The position numbers and the translations under genes are program-made. Shown here piece by piece: positions 51,455 through 60,688 of a DNA stretch of 64,000 nucleotides. Numbering within the stretch: position 1 is the first letter of the stretch; every line of letters starts with the position of its first letter. This DNA comes from Chryseobacterium sp. G0186. GTDB taxonomy: Bacteria; Bacteroidota; Bacteroidia; Flavobacteriales; Weeksellaceae. Under the pieces are notes generated by a model. That model did no database searches and was not told the DNA's origin. It saw only the letters and a program-made list of their open reading frames with translations. Location of the stretch: positions 2,232,001 to 2,296,000 of the forward strand of contig NZ_CP033918.1 in the NCBI RefSeq assembly GCF_003815675.1. The letters run 5' to 3'.

Positions 51455-52303
51455 ATGAATAAACAACTTAATGATTTATTTTCTCTAAAGATGTTGACAA
51501 AAAGAAACATCTTCATGAGTTTTATTATTGCTGCTACTTTATCCTCTTGTAATAAGAATAACGAAGAGATGACAACGGAAGCCCAGGCAGCAGCTAACAA
51601 AATTGAAAATCTTAAAAAGGGGCAATTGGGAGGTCAGGATATTACCTATGAAAGAAAAGACGGAATGAATTTTTTTGAGGGTGATATTATACTTTCCGAC
51701 AAACAATTAACCGATGACGGCTCAGCCAATAGAGGTGGCGCAAGCTTTTCAAGATGGCCCGGAGGCAAAATCTATTATACGGTTGCCAGCAATATGGGCT
51801 CCATCAATGCCAATAAAATCACTACCGCTGTTAACGAGTACAATACGAAAACCAATACGCAATGGATTCCCCGTACCAATCAGACCAATTATGTAGAATT
51901 TATTTTCGGAAGTTCATCCGGATCAGATGGATGGGCTCATATCGGGTACCAAGGCGGTAAGCAAAGTATTTCTTTGGATCAGTATATTTCTGTAGGATCA
52001 GTTATTCATGAGATGGGTCATACCGTTGGGCTTTATCACGAACATTCCCGTAAAGACAGAGACCAATATCTTAGTATCCAATGGGGTAATATTCAGGATG
52101 GGCAGGCTTATAACTTCAATATCTACAGCTCAGGAACAGATATTGGTCCTTTCAATATTAATTCAGTGATGATGTACTGGCCGAATTCTTATTCTAAAAA
52201 TGGATTACCTACCATTAAAAGAGCCAATAACACAACCTTTACCTACAATAGAACCGGCTTTACAACCGGAGATATCAATACCATCAATACGATGTATCCA
52301 TAA
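51455..52303 (+). CDS. Astacin-like (M12A) zinc metalloprotease lipoprotein
   Basis: The protein is 282 residues from ATG 51455. ATG 51491 (MLTKRNIFMSF) gives a more typical lipoprotein signal ending TLSSC and may be the true start. The catalytic domain follows (~95-282), with the extended zinc motif HEMGHTVGLYHEH and the Met-turn SVMMYW of the astacin family, similar to flavastacin. ARG-rich or pro-segment residues ~40-95 probably form a short propeptide. It is expected to be surface-attached or periplasmic and to cleave proteins. It is a single gene with its own promoter and terminator. Confidence 0.92.
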   Translation: MNKQLNDLFSLKMLTKRNIFMSFIIAATLSSCNKNNEEMTTEAQAAANKIENLKKGQLGGQDITYERKDGMNFFEGDIILSDKQLTDDGSANRGGASFSRWPGGKIYYTVASNMGSINANKITTAVNEYNTKTNTQWIPRTNQTNYVEFIFGSSSGSDGWAHIGYQGGKQSISLDQYISVGSVIHEMGHTVGLYHEHSRKDRDQYLSIQWGNIQDGQAYNFNIYSSGTDIGPFNINSVMMYWPNSYSKNGLPTIKRANNTTFTYNRTGFTTGDINTINTMYP

Positions 52304-52328
52304 CATTAGATATCAAACATTTAAAGCA

Positions 52329-52362
52329 GGAACAGAATTCTTTATGAATTCTGTTCCTTTTT
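52329..52362 (+). terminator. Terminator of the astacin-like gene, overlapping the helicase 3' end
   Basis: Perfect 12-base stem GGAACAGAATTC/GAATTCTGTTCC with TTTAT loop and T run. Its right arm includes the last codons of the helicase gene on the other strand, so one sequence serves both genes. Confidence 0.85.
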
Positions 52363-54468
52363 ATAATTGTAATGATTGATTAAAATTCTGATTTCATTAA
52401 ACTCAAAATCATTGGGCAATGCATTCTTCCACTCCGTTAAGGTTTCATGTGGATTTTTATAGAACTCTGTTTCAAAGGCCTTGATTTTATCCGAAACAAT
52501 CACTCTTGAAATATCCAGTAATCCCTGCTCAGCAAATTTGGCTAAATGCCCGATTACTGTTTCTTTTACCAATCCTCTTTCCAGTGCAATTTCTCCAATG
52601 GTTTTTCCCTGTTCAAATAATTGGAATGTTAAAACCTGTGAGGGTACCTTAGCAATCTTCAGGCTAACTTCTTTATCATTTTTTTCATCCAGCAGCTTGG
52701 TTTCAAGAAGATGAATTTCCTTTAGACTATTTAAATATTCTTCGATATCTTCCAGCCAGCTTTTGAATTCTTCATTGTACTGTTTTAAGCCTTTTGCCCC
52801 CTTAATTTCGGCATAAAACTCTTTCAACGGATCAAAGATCTTATTTCTTGTTTCAGTAAAAAAGAAATTAACAGCACCTTTGGACTTACTTTCAATCTCG
52901 GACCAATCTTCTTTTTGTTCTATGAAGTTATTAACCTTTTGAAAGATCACACGTTCCAGTTTTTCAAAAATTTTCCCAAGACTCACTGCCTCGTGCTTCA
53001 GCTGAAGATAAAGCTGATTGGTTTTAGCGTGATCAATATTTTTAGTGACAATGGAAAGATTATTCCACTCCTCTACTTCTTTTAAAAACCATTGACAATC
53101 TACGGTACGCAGTACTTTTCTGATGCTGTAATCATATTTTTCCTGATTCAGAATAGATTCAACATGGTCATTTGCTACTGTATCTGTATGGAAATTCAAA
53201 ATCCTGTTATCTTTGAATATAACCTCAGGTGTAATTTTTGATTTTAAAACAATTCCCTCCAATGTTCGGCAACGGGATAGAGCTACATATACCTGACCGG
53301 CTGTAAAGCTTTTTCCTGCATCAATAATCACTTTATCAAAGGTTAATCCCTGACTTTTATGGATGGTAACTGCCCATGCTAATTTTATAGGAAACTGCTC
53401 AAAGCTTCCCAATACTTCTTCCTTGATGGTTTTATCAGTATCCAGAAAATATTTTTTCTGCTCCCAGGTTTCTCTTTTTACGGTAATCTCTCTTTCGCTT
53501 CCGTCCAGAACTACACGGATCTCATTTTCATCCAGACCGATAATTTCACCCAATTTTCCGTTGAAATATTTTTTTTCTCCGGAGATATCATTCCTTATGA
53601 ACATAATCTGGGCACCAATTTTTAATTCTAAAAACTGCTCATTGGGAAATTGATTTTCCTTAAAATCACCTACCAGCTTTGCTTCATAGGTTTGGGGATC
53701 AACTTTTATTTCCGTTAATTTTTCCTGATTGATTTCATCCGCCATTTTATTGTGAGAACACAGGTAAACATAGGATTCTTTTCCCATATCAAAATCAGGA
53801 TCATATCTTTTATTGAGATGATCAAAATCTATATTGGCTACATCACCGTCACGAATGGCATTCAGTATTTCTAAAAATTCCTCATCAGACTGTCTGTACA
53901 CCTTTGTCAATTCAATGGTAACAATTGAAATATCCTTGATGGCATGACTGTCAAAAAAGAACGGTGAGTTGTAATACATCTTCAGAATATGCTCATCCCT
54001 CACCACGGGTGGAAGCTGAAATAAATCCCCGATGAACAACATCTGAACCCCACCAAATCTTTGATTGTTTCTTCTGATAAATCGTAAAGAAAAATCCATC
54101 ATGTCCAGAACATCCGCTCTCAACATGGAAACCTCATCAATAATGATGATCTCAACTTCTCTTAAAAGCTTAAGTTTATCTTTTCGATATTTGAAATGAG
54201 GCATCAGATCGGCAATATTATTAGCCAAACTGGTATCTATCCTTTCCGTGGTAGGCAGAAAGGTTCTCAGTGGCAATCCGAACATGGAATGAATGGTAAC
54301 TCCACCTGCATTAATGGCTGCAATTCCCGTAGGAGCAATTACAATATGCTTCTTTTTGGTTCTTCTTACAAAATCATTAAGAAATGTAGTTTTACCTGTT
54401 CCTGCCTTCCCGGTAAGGAAAACACTTCTGTTTGTGTACTCTATTAAGTCAAAAAAATGATTGTTCAT
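52342..54468 (-). CDS. Pif1/RecD-like SF1B DNA helicase with C-terminal helix-turn-helix
   Basis: ATG 54468 (MNNHFFDLIEY) is chosen; the frame extends three codons to a TTG. The 708-residue protein has Walker A FLTGKAGTGKTTFL (~15-28), APTGIAAINAGGVTIHSMFG, Walker B IIIDEVSML and GDLFQLPPV. The SF1B motif WAVTIHKSQGLTF and VYVALSRCR follow at ~380-410. A coiled region precedes a C-terminal helix-turn-helix (~625-670; LFEQGKTIGEIALERGLV) of the type found on Bacteroidota Pif1-like helicases. It probably unwinds DNA 5'-3' in replication or recombination. Confidence 0.9.
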   Translation of the reverse strand: MNNHFFDLIEYTNRSVFLTGKAGTGKTTFLNDFVRRTKKKHIVIAPTGIAAINAGGVTIHSMFGLPLRTFLPTTERIDTSLANNIADLMPHFKYRKDKLKLLREVEIIIIDEVSMLRADVLDMMDFSLRFIRRNNQRFGGVQMLFIGDLFQLPPVVRDEHILKMYYNSPFFFDSHAIKDISIVTIELTKVYRQSDEEFLEILNAIRDGDVANIDFDHLNKRYDPDFDMGKESYVYLCSHNKMADEINQEKLTEIKVDPQTYEAKLVGDFKENQFPNEQFLELKIGAQIMFIRNDISGEKKYFNGKLGEIIGLDENEIRVVLDGSEREITVKRETWEQKKYFLDTDKTIKEEVLGSFEQFPIKLAWAVTIHKSQGLTFDKVIIDAGKSFTAGQVYVALSRCRTLEGIVLKSKITPEVIFKDNRILNFHTDTVANDHVESILNQEKYDYSIRKVLRTVDCQWFLKEVEEWNNLSIVTKNIDHAKTNQLYLQLKHEAVSLGKIFEKLERVIFQKVNNFIEQKEDWSEIESKSKGAVNFFFTETRNKIFDPLKEFYAEIKGAKGLKQYNEEFKSWLEDIEEYLNSLKEIHLLETKLLDEKNDKEVSLKIAKVPSQVLTFQLFEQGKTIGEIALERGLVKETVIGHLAKFAEQGLLDISRVIVSDKIKAFETEFYKNPHETLTEWKNALPNDFEFNEIRILINHYNYKKEQNS

Positions 54469-54550
54469 CGTCGTCAAAAATACGGAAATGAATTTGAATT
54501 TCTTACCTTGGCATTAATTTTGAAAATTCTTAAAAAGAAAAAAGTCTATT

Positions 54551-55003
54551 GTGAAAAAAATTTTACTTCATATCCCGACAATCGTATTATGTACTACATT
54601 AACCTTGGTTTCCTGTAATTCTTCAAAAAATCTTAACACCAATCTTCCTGTAGATATTGCAGATCGTCCTGCTGATGAAGACAGTCAGAAATATGATCAG
54701 GCTCAGCTGGATAAATTAAAAGCTTCCATTGAATCTGAAGCTTCGGGAGAAAAGTGTACGGATGCCAGTGAGTGGACATTTGCTCCAATGGGTGTAAAAT
54801 CCTGTGGCAGACCTCAACAATACATTGCCTATCCTAAAAAAATAGAAACCAGTATCTTACCAAGAATTAATGAATATACTGATAAGGTTAGAATTTTCAA
54901 CGAAAAATATAATATCACATCGGACTGTGTGATGATTATGCCACCTACTTTCTTAAAATGCATCAAAGGGGAAATACGCATGATTACACCGGATAATAAT
55001 TAA
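54551..55003 (+). CDS. Lipoprotein of unknown function (GTG start)
   Basis: Translation appears to start at GTG 54551, giving a clean lipoprotein signal (LTLVSCNSS, Cys ~22); no ATG lies close enough. The 150-residue protein contains four further Cys (GEKCTDASEW, VKSCGRPQ, SDCVMI, LKCIKGE), so two disulfides are likely in the periplasm. I recognise it only as a conserved flavobacterial hypothetical. It is a single gene divergent from the helicase, followed by a hairpin. Confidence 0.75.
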   Translation: MKKILLHIPTIVLCTTLTLVSCNSSKNLNTNLPVDIADRPADEDSQKYDQAQLDKLKASIESEASGEKCTDASEWTFAPMGVKSCGRPQQYIAYPKKIETSILPRINEYTDKVRIFNEKYNITSDCVMIMPPTFLKCIKGEIRMITPDNN

Positions 55004-55035
55004 AAATAAAGCAAAGGTTCTATAATCAAATCAAC

Positions 55036-55064
55036 AAGAAGCCCGGGCATGGCCCAGGCTTCTT
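55036..55064. terminator. Hairpin after the GTG-start lipoprotein gene
   Basis: Stem AAGAAGCC...GGGC/GCCC...GGCTTCTT; the T run is weak, so this is a probable rather than certain terminator. Confidence 0.6.
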
Positions 55065-55156
55065 ACTTATTTATAATTAAGGGTAATATAAGCTAAGAGA
55101 CAAATATTTATCCCAAAAATTTTTACCAGTAAAGATTGAACCTTACATTCTATCTC

Positions 55157-55693
55157 TTATAACTCGTAATCCTTTACATTCTCTTTATACCAGGAAGAGT
55201 ATTTCACATAATTATCTGCAATTCTGTTTACTTCACCCTCTAATAACTGGGCATTAATATCCTTGATTTTTTTAGCCGGAACACCACCCCAAACTTCTCC
55301 GGACTTAATGTGCGTTCCCTGTGTTACCACTGAACCTGCTCCTACAATTGAATTTTCTTCCACCAGACAATCATCCATCACAATAGCTCCCATTCCGATC
55401 AGTACGTTATCCTTTATGGTACATCCGTGAACAATTGCATTGTGCCCGATTGAAACATTATTTCCAATATTCAGGGGATGTTTCTGATAGGTACAGTGCA
55501 GCATTGCGTTATCCTGAACATTCACCTTATCTCCCATTTTAATATAGTGAACATCACCTCTGATCACAGCATTATACCAAACGCTGCAATCTTTTCCCAT
55601 GGTAACATCTCCAATAATGGTAGCTGTTTCTGCTAAAAAGGTATTCTCTCCGATCTGTGGGCTTTTTCCTAAAAGTTCTTTTATAAGTGCCAT
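55157..55693 (-). CDS. Gamma-type carbonic anhydrase family protein
   Basis: The 178-residue protein is a left-handed beta-helix of hexapeptide repeats (TIIGDVTMGKDCSVWYNAVI, VLIGMGAIVMDDCLV) with a C-terminal helix. Zinc-ligand histidines of the gamma carbonic anhydrase family are present in AMLHCTY and SIGHNAIVHGC. Many such proteins (YrdA/PaaY-like) show low or redox-controlled carbonic anhydrase activity. It would act as a trimer in the cytoplasm. Single gene on the minus strand, divergent from the nifU operon. Confidence 0.92.
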   Translation of the reverse strand: MALIKELLGKSPQIGENTFLAETATIIGDVTMGKDCSVWYNAVIRGDVHYIKMGDKVNVQDNAMLHCTYQKHPLNIGNNVSIGHNAIVHGCTIKDNVLIGMGAIVMDDCLVEENSIVGAGSVVTQGTHIKSGEVWGGVPAKKIKDINAQLLEGEVNRIADNYVKYSSWYKENVKDYEL

Positions 55694-55860
55694 AGTTTTA
55701 ATTTGAAAATTTGATAATAAGCCTATCTGAAAATTAAGATTTACTCCATTTTAATTTTTAGCATCTAACTTCTAAATTAAAGCGATAGCAAAAATCTAAC
55801 TCTCAGTTTCGAGCTTCTAACTTGTAATGCGTATTTTTGTATCTCAAATTTAACGAAAAA

Positions 55861-56739
55861 ATGCGTACCGTACTTATAGAACCAACCGAAAACCCAAAAG
55901 TGATGAAATTTGTAGCAGATTACAACTTGATTCCGGGGTCATTAGAGTTGGACAGAAATTCAGATATTTCAGAAATTCCTTTGGCACAGGAGCTTTTCAA
56001 TTATCCGTTTGTGGAAAGAATTTTCATTACCGCTAATTTTGTAGCAGTGGCAAAACAGGATACTATTGAATGGGAACATGTGGTTGAAAGTCTGAAAAAT
56101 GTGATTGAGGATGAATTATTGGCTAATCCAAGAATTTATCTTCAGAAGAAAAAAGAAATGTATCAGATCTATTCTGAAATGACTCCTAACCCCAATGTAA
56201 TGAAGTTTGTTTCAAGCAAGCTTCTTATGGATGGTTTTATCGAAGTAAAATCAAGAGATGCAGCCACTGAAGTTCCTTTGGCAGAAGCTATCTTTAAGGA
56301 ATTTGGTTTTGCAACGGAGGTTTTCATTTCCGATAACTTTGTAGCGGTTACCAGAGATAATTCTGTGGAATGGCATGAGGTAATGATGACTGTACGTGCT
56401 CTTATTGCTGAATATCTTCAAAATGGAGGTGAAATTTCAAAAATGGAACCTCAGAAACATGAAAATCCTGTTGAAAAGATCATCAACAGAGATTACACGG
56501 ATGATGAGCAGAAGATTTCGGATATCTTAAATGAATATGTGGCACCTGCAGTAGAAAATGACGGTGGAAAAATTTCTTTAATGGAATATGATGAAGCCAG
56601 CAAGACTGCAAAAATGCTTTTACAGGGAGCTTGTTCAGGGTGTCCAAGTTCTACGGCTACCTTAAAGAACGGTATTGAAAATATTTTAAAGCAATTCGTT
56701 CCTGATTTGGTAGAAAGAGTAGAAGCGGTAAACGGATAA
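55861..56739 (+). CDS. NifU/Nfu iron-sulfur scaffold with two N-terminal Nfu domains
   Basis: ATG 55861 is chosen because the first Nfu_N domain starts there (RTVLIEPTENPKVMKFVADY); a TTG at 55837 extends the frame but lies in a -7-like TATTTTTG (55832-55839). The 292-residue protein has two Nfu_N domains in tandem (~1-95 and ~102-195; second starts YSEMTPNPNVMKFVSSKL) and a C-terminal NifU domain (~215-292) with the Fe-S ligand motif GACSGCPSSTATLKNGIE. It assembles or carries Fe-S clusters in the cytoplasm. It heads an operon with an FMN reductase and ferrochelatase. Confidence 0.94.
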   Translation: MRTVLIEPTENPKVMKFVADYNLIPGSLELDRNSDISEIPLAQELFNYPFVERIFITANFVAVAKQDTIEWEHVVESLKNVIEDELLANPRIYLQKKKEMYQIYSEMTPNPNVMKFVSSKLLMDGFIEVKSRDAATEVPLAEAIFKEFGFATEVFISDNFVAVTRDNSVEWHEVMMTVRALIAEYLQNGGEISKMEPQKHENPVEKIINRDYTDDEQKISDILNEYVAPAVENDGGKISLMEYDEASKTAKMLLQGACSGCPSSTATLKNGIENILKQFVPDLVERVEAVNG

Positions 56740-56749
56740 GCAATACTTG

Positions 56750-57277
56750 ATGACCTCCCGAAAGAAAATCCTGGTGATTATAGGAAGTGCTACAAAGAGT
56801 TCCAGTAATCAGAAACTCATGGAACAGGTATTGGAAAAAAACACCAATATTGATTTCGAGATGTATGATGATCTTTCTGTTCTTCCTCATTTTGACACCT
56901 CATTCACTGATGTTGATATTCCTGAAGAAGTCGTAAAAATCAGAAAGGCTATTCATAATGCATCAGGAATCCTATTTTCTACTCCGGAATATATTTTCAG
57001 TATTCCAAGCAGGGTAAAGAACTTATTGGAATGGTGTGTTTCTACCGATGTATTTTCTGAAAAGCCTGTAGCTATTATCACAGGTTCTGCCCATGGAGAA
57101 AAAGGTCATGAGGAATTATTATTGATTTTAGAAACCCTTGGTGCGAAAACAGATGATAAACATCAGCTACTAATCAAAGGGATAAAAGGCAGGTTTACTA
57201 ATGATGGCAGGATTGAAAGTAATATCTTTGCTGAAGTATCAAAATTAGTAACAGATTTCGAGGAATCTGTTTCATAA
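56750..57277 (+). CDS. NADPH-dependent FMN reductase family protein
   Basis: ATG 56750 is the likely start (a TTG precedes by one codon). The 175-residue flavodoxin-fold protein starts KKILVIIGSATKSSSNQKLM, then SGILFSTPEYIFSIPSRVKNLLEWC, the typical NAD(P)H:FMN reductase/quinone reductase motif, and VAIITGSAHGEKG. It may supply reduced flavin to release iron or reduce Fe-S-related partners; its position between nifU and hemH supports a link to iron use (inference). Confidence 0.9.
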   Translation: MTSRKKILVIIGSATKSSSNQKLMEQVLEKNTNIDFEMYDDLSVLPHFDTSFTDVDIPEEVVKIRKAIHNASGILFSTPEYIFSIPSRVKNLLEWCVSTDVFSEKPVAIITGSAHGEKGHEELLLILETLGAKTDDKHQLLIKGIKGRFTNDGRIESNIFAEVSKLVTDFEESVS

Positions 57278-57292
57278 TTAAAATTAAAAACA

Positions 57293-58327
57293 TTGAATAA
57301 AAAAGGAATCTTACTGGTAAATCTAGGATCACCAAGGTCTACTGAGGTAAACGATGTAAAGGAATATCTTGACGAATTTTTAATGGATGAGAGAGTAATT
57401 GATTATCGTTGGATTTTCCGTGCTCTTCTTGTTCAGGGTGTTATCTTGAAAACCAGACCTGCCAAGTCTGCTGAAGCCTATAAAACGGTTTGGACAGATA
57501 AGGGCTCACCATTGATCGTGATTACTGAAAATATTCAGAAAAAGCTTCAGAAAGTGGTAGATGTTCCTGTAGAAATCGGAATGAGATATGCGGAACCAAG
57601 CATTGAAACCGGAATTCAAAAACTGGTGGATCAGGGTGTTTCTGAGATTGTTTTGTTTCCTTTGTATCCTCAATATGCCATGAGTACTACGGAAACTGTT
57701 ATTGAAAAAGCAGAGGAAGTAAGAAAGAAGAAGTTTCCTAAGGTAAAGATCAATTATATTCAACCTTTCTACAACAGAGATATTTATATCAACTGCCTTG
57801 CAGAAAGTATCAAGGAAAAGCTTCCTGAAAATTTTGATGCATTACAGTTTTCTTATCATGGGGTTCCGGAAAGACATCTTTATAAAACAGATCCGTCCAA
57901 TACCTGTAAAATTGATGATGCCAATTGTATCAACAGTCAGGTAGATACCCACAATGCGTATTGCTACAGACATCAATGTTATAAGACTACAGAAGCAGTT
58001 ATTACCAAAATGGGGCTTCCAAAGGAAAAAACGATCGTTTCCTTCCAGTCAAGATTAGGAAAAGATAAATGGATTGAGCCTTACACAGATGAAACGCTGG
58101 AAACTATTCCTAAAAAAGGAGTAAAAAACCTGGCAATTGTTTGTCCTGCTTTTGTTTCAGACTGTTTAGAGACCCTAGAGGAAATTTCTGTGGAGGGAAA
58201 AGAACAGTTCATGCATGGTGGAGGTGAAACCTTCAATTATATCCCCTGCCTGAATGACGAAGACCGATGGATAGAAGTTGTAAAAACTCTTTGTGAAGAA
58301 AAACTGAATGATTTTTATTTGGTATAA
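57293..58327 (+). CDS. hemH: Ferrochelatase (HemH), TTG start
   Basis: HemH inserts Fe2+ into protoporphyrin IX (or coproporphyrin III), the end step of haem synthesis. The family N-terminus KGILLVNLGSP begins right after TTG 57293, and no ATG lies upstream in frame before the previous gene ends, so TTG is the start. The 344-residue protein contains QFSYHGVPERHL with the catalytic His, CYRHQC, SFQSRLGKDKWIEPYTDE and a Glu-rich CPAFVSDCLETLEEI. It is 15 bases after the FMN reductase gene. Cys-containing TCKIDDANC is suggestive of extra metal binding but is not a canonical 2Fe-2S set. Confidence 0.95.
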   Translation: MNKKGILLVNLGSPRSTEVNDVKEYLDEFLMDERVIDYRWIFRALLVQGVILKTRPAKSAEAYKTVWTDKGSPLIVITENIQKKLQKVVDVPVEIGMRYAEPSIETGIQKLVDQGVSEIVLFPLYPQYAMSTTETVIEKAEEVRKKKFPKVKINYIQPFYNRDIYINCLAESIKEKLPENFDALQFSYHGVPERHLYKTDPSNTCKIDDANCINSQVDTHNAYCYRHQCYKTTEAVITKMGLPKEKTIVSFQSRLGKDKWIEPYTDETLETIPKKGVKNLAIVCPAFVSDCLETLEEISVEGKEQFMHGGGETFNYIPCLNDEDRWIEVVKTLCEEKLNDFYLV

Positions 58328-58346
58328 TTCATTGATTCAAAAATAT

Positions 58347-58384
58347 ACAAAAAGGCCGCAGAAAAATTTCTGCGGCCTTTTCTT
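58347..58384. terminator. Bidirectional terminator between hemH and the M4 protease gene
   Basis: Perfect stem AAAGGCCGCAGAAA/TTTCTGCGGCCTTT with a 2-base centre and T/A runs on both sides. Confidence 0.9.
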
Positions 58385-58400
58385 TGGAATATATTAAAGC

Positions 58401-60353
58401 TTATTTTTTGATAAGATTTCCTGCTTTCTGACCATTCACTGTTACCACATATACTCCCGGGAGCATATTGGTAGGAAGTTGTATGTTCAGTTTATTTGTC
58501 CCGTCCGTAAGGGTAACTTTTTCAGAAATTTCTTTTTTACCGGTTAGACTTGTTAGCTCAACCGTTCCTTTACCAGCTTTCCCTTCAAATGTAACCATAA
58601 ATCTGTCTGTTGCCGGATTTGGGCTAATTGTATAAGGAGATTCTTTTGCTGATGCCACTAACCCTGCAGGAGAAGTACCTCCTCCAACACCTACAGCATT
58701 CCATGCATTGGTAACCTGTGTTACTTCATTACTGCCGGCACCATACAGATCTGCTGCTGCCTGTAAAGAATTAGTTCTTGCATTAGCATATGTAGAGGTA
58801 GAAGTAAGATAAGAGGTTAACGTTCTGTAGGCAATTGCACCAGCTTTATCCAGTCCGATTCCTGAAACATTATAGGCAAAACCTTTATCATTGGTTCCTG
58901 TACCTCCTGTTACCAATAAGTAGTACCAAAAATTAAGAACTCCGGAATTGGTATGAACTCCACAATAGTCATTAGCTTGGCTAGGACTAGCACATCCAGA
59001 AGTAGTCGTTGCTTTCCAGTAGGTTCCCAAATAGGTGTCCGGCTGGCTGTAAGCATTAGGATTTGCCATATTTCGGATCACATAACTGAAGTCCTCTCCC
59101 AATGTCCAGCTTGCCTGGCTTGGTCTGGCCCATTTTTCTATTGTATTTCCAAAAATATCTGAGAAGCCTTCATTCAATGCTCCTGGCTCTCTCTGATACA
59201 CTAGATTCGCTGTTTTGGAAGTCATTCCGTGGGTAATTTCATGACCGCAAACATCAAGAGCTGTTAATGGTTTACCTCCATTCGTAGAAGAACTTCCGTC
59301 ACCATAAGTCATTCTGGACCCATCCCAGAACGCATTGAAATAATTAGTTGAGTAGTGAACATAGGATTTTATAGCAAAATTATTGTTGTCAATACTTTTT
59401 CTACCGAATTTTGTATAGAAATAATCCAATGTCATCTCCGCTCCCCAATGGGCATCTGTAGCATATTGATCTTTATTGGTATTCACATTGTTCCATACAT
59501 TATCGGTATCTGTAAAATCTACTGCAGAAGCATAGCTTGTTCCTTTTTTCAAATTATACGTCTCTACCGATGTTCCTCCATTTCTACCAGTTTCTCTCAG
59601 CCTGTAACTTCCGTTATAAGAATCAGCGACGATACTTCTGTTTCCGCTATATCCTGTAGTAGCCGTCCCCGGTGTATTGACATCATGAATAATGGCATCT
59701 ACTCCTAAAATTTTACCACTCTTTGCATCTACAAAAACATATTGTCTGCTTAATGGCATCTCCGCATAAATATCGAATTTATAAGCTAGTTTAAGATCTT
59801 TCAGCTTTTCATCTACAGGATCTGAATAATACACAAGCTCACCTTTAGGAGTAAAACTCGCATTATCATTTCCGGATTCTTTTTTAATAAAATCTTCTTC
59901 TTCTTTATTTTGCCATTTATATTGATCAGCTCCCACAAATGAAAGTGCATTTTGCAATGCAATACTTTCAGAAATATTGGATTTCTTCTCCATTACTTGC
60001 GGAACATCTATAATCCATTTTCCGGACTCTCCTACAATTTTACCATCCTTTGTCTGTACAGCCATCATTCCGTATTCTACCGGAATTCCGTTAATCGTCT
60101 GTTGAAATCTATGAGTTTCAAAACCAAGACCGTCTTTTTCAAGCCCAAGCTTACGGGATTCTCCGGAAGAAAACCGCTGTGAAGTTTCATCAAATAAAAC
60201 CGGGCTTCCCTGGAAAGTAGGTCCGTTTTTTTCAAATCTCATAAACTCTGTGTGTAATCCGTTTTGTGCAGGAATTACTTTTGATGGTGTGTTTTGTCCA
60301 AAAATAAATGAACAAGCTGCAACGCTTGCCACTAAGATAAATTTTGTTTTCAT
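58401..60353 (-). CDS. Secreted M4 (thermolysin-like) metalloprotease with T9SS sorting domain
   Basis: The 650-residue pre-proenzyme has a signal peptide (CSFIFGQ). A propeptide with FTP/PepSY-like regions follows (~25-215; VEYGMMAVQTKDGKIVGES), then the peptidase M4 catalytic domain (~240-555) with the zinc motif GHEITHGMT and the Glu motif NEGFSDIFGNTIEKW. Asn-rich VHTNSGVLNFWYYLL lies near the proton-donor region. A C-terminal T9SS type A domain ends it (ISPNPATDRFMVTFEG ... MLPGVYVVTVNGQ). It is exported as an extracellular protease. The ATG is preceded by AT-rich sequence; no clear promoter was identified. Confidence 0.95.
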   Translation of the reverse strand: MKTKFILVASVAACSFIFGQNTPSKVIPAQNGLHTEFMRFEKNGPTFQGSPVLFDETSQRFSSGESRKLGLEKDGLGFETHRFQQTINGIPVEYGMMAVQTKDGKIVGESGKWIIDVPQVMEKKSNISESIALQNALSFVGADQYKWQNKEEEDFIKKESGNDNASFTPKGELVYYSDPVDEKLKDLKLAYKFDIYAEMPLSRQYVFVDAKSGKILGVDAIIHDVNTPGTATTGYSGNRSIVADSYNGSYRLRETGRNGGTSVETYNLKKGTSYASAVDFTDTDNVWNNVNTNKDQYATDAHWGAEMTLDYFYTKFGRKSIDNNNFAIKSYVHYSTNYFNAFWDGSRMTYGDGSSSTNGGKPLTALDVCGHEITHGMTSKTANLVYQREPGALNEGFSDIFGNTIEKWARPSQASWTLGEDFSYVIRNMANPNAYSQPDTYLGTYWKATTTSGCASPSQANDYCGVHTNSGVLNFWYYLLVTGGTGTNDKGFAYNVSGIGLDKAGAIAYRTLTSYLTSTSTYANARTNSLQAAADLYGAGSNEVTQVTNAWNAVGVGGGTSPAGLVASAKESPYTISPNPATDRFMVTFEGKAGKGTVELTSLTGKKEISEKVTLTDGTNKLNIQLPTNMLPGVYVVTVNGQKAGNLIKK

Positions 60354-60623
60354 AATGATAATATTTGTTAAGTGTGTATGCGAATGTATAAACTTTTCAC
60401 TATAAAGTGATGATGAAAATGAATAAAATTCAATAGATATTATAAATCATTGAACAAAACACAATAATGATTTTAAAAAGAAACGAATTAATTAAAAATA
60501 TTTTTATTATTATGAATATTTATGATGAATTAAATTCACAAAAATCAATATTTTGTGAATTATTTTTTTCGCTATGCGAATCATCATAATTAATATAATT
60601 CTTTAAATTTCAAATTGTTGTTA
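60354..60623. other. AT-rich gap upstream of the M4 protease gene
   Basis: No gene is seen. The stretch is strongly AT-rich and holds a small inverted repeat (TCACTATAAAGTGA around 60396-60412) and two copies of tatgcgaat (60379, 60576), possibly upstream control sequence for the protease gene on the minus strand. Confidence 0.4.
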
Positions 60624-60664
60624 AAAAATTATGGCCATCTCTCGTTGAGACAGCCATAATTTAT
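60624..60664 (-). terminator. Terminator of the T9SS plug protein gene
   Basis: Stem AAATTATGGC/GCCATAATTT with an internally paired loop, followed on the minus strand by a T run; 25 bases beyond the stop. Confidence 0.75.
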
Positions 60665-60688
60665 TCTATATGATTTTAAACTTTAAAA

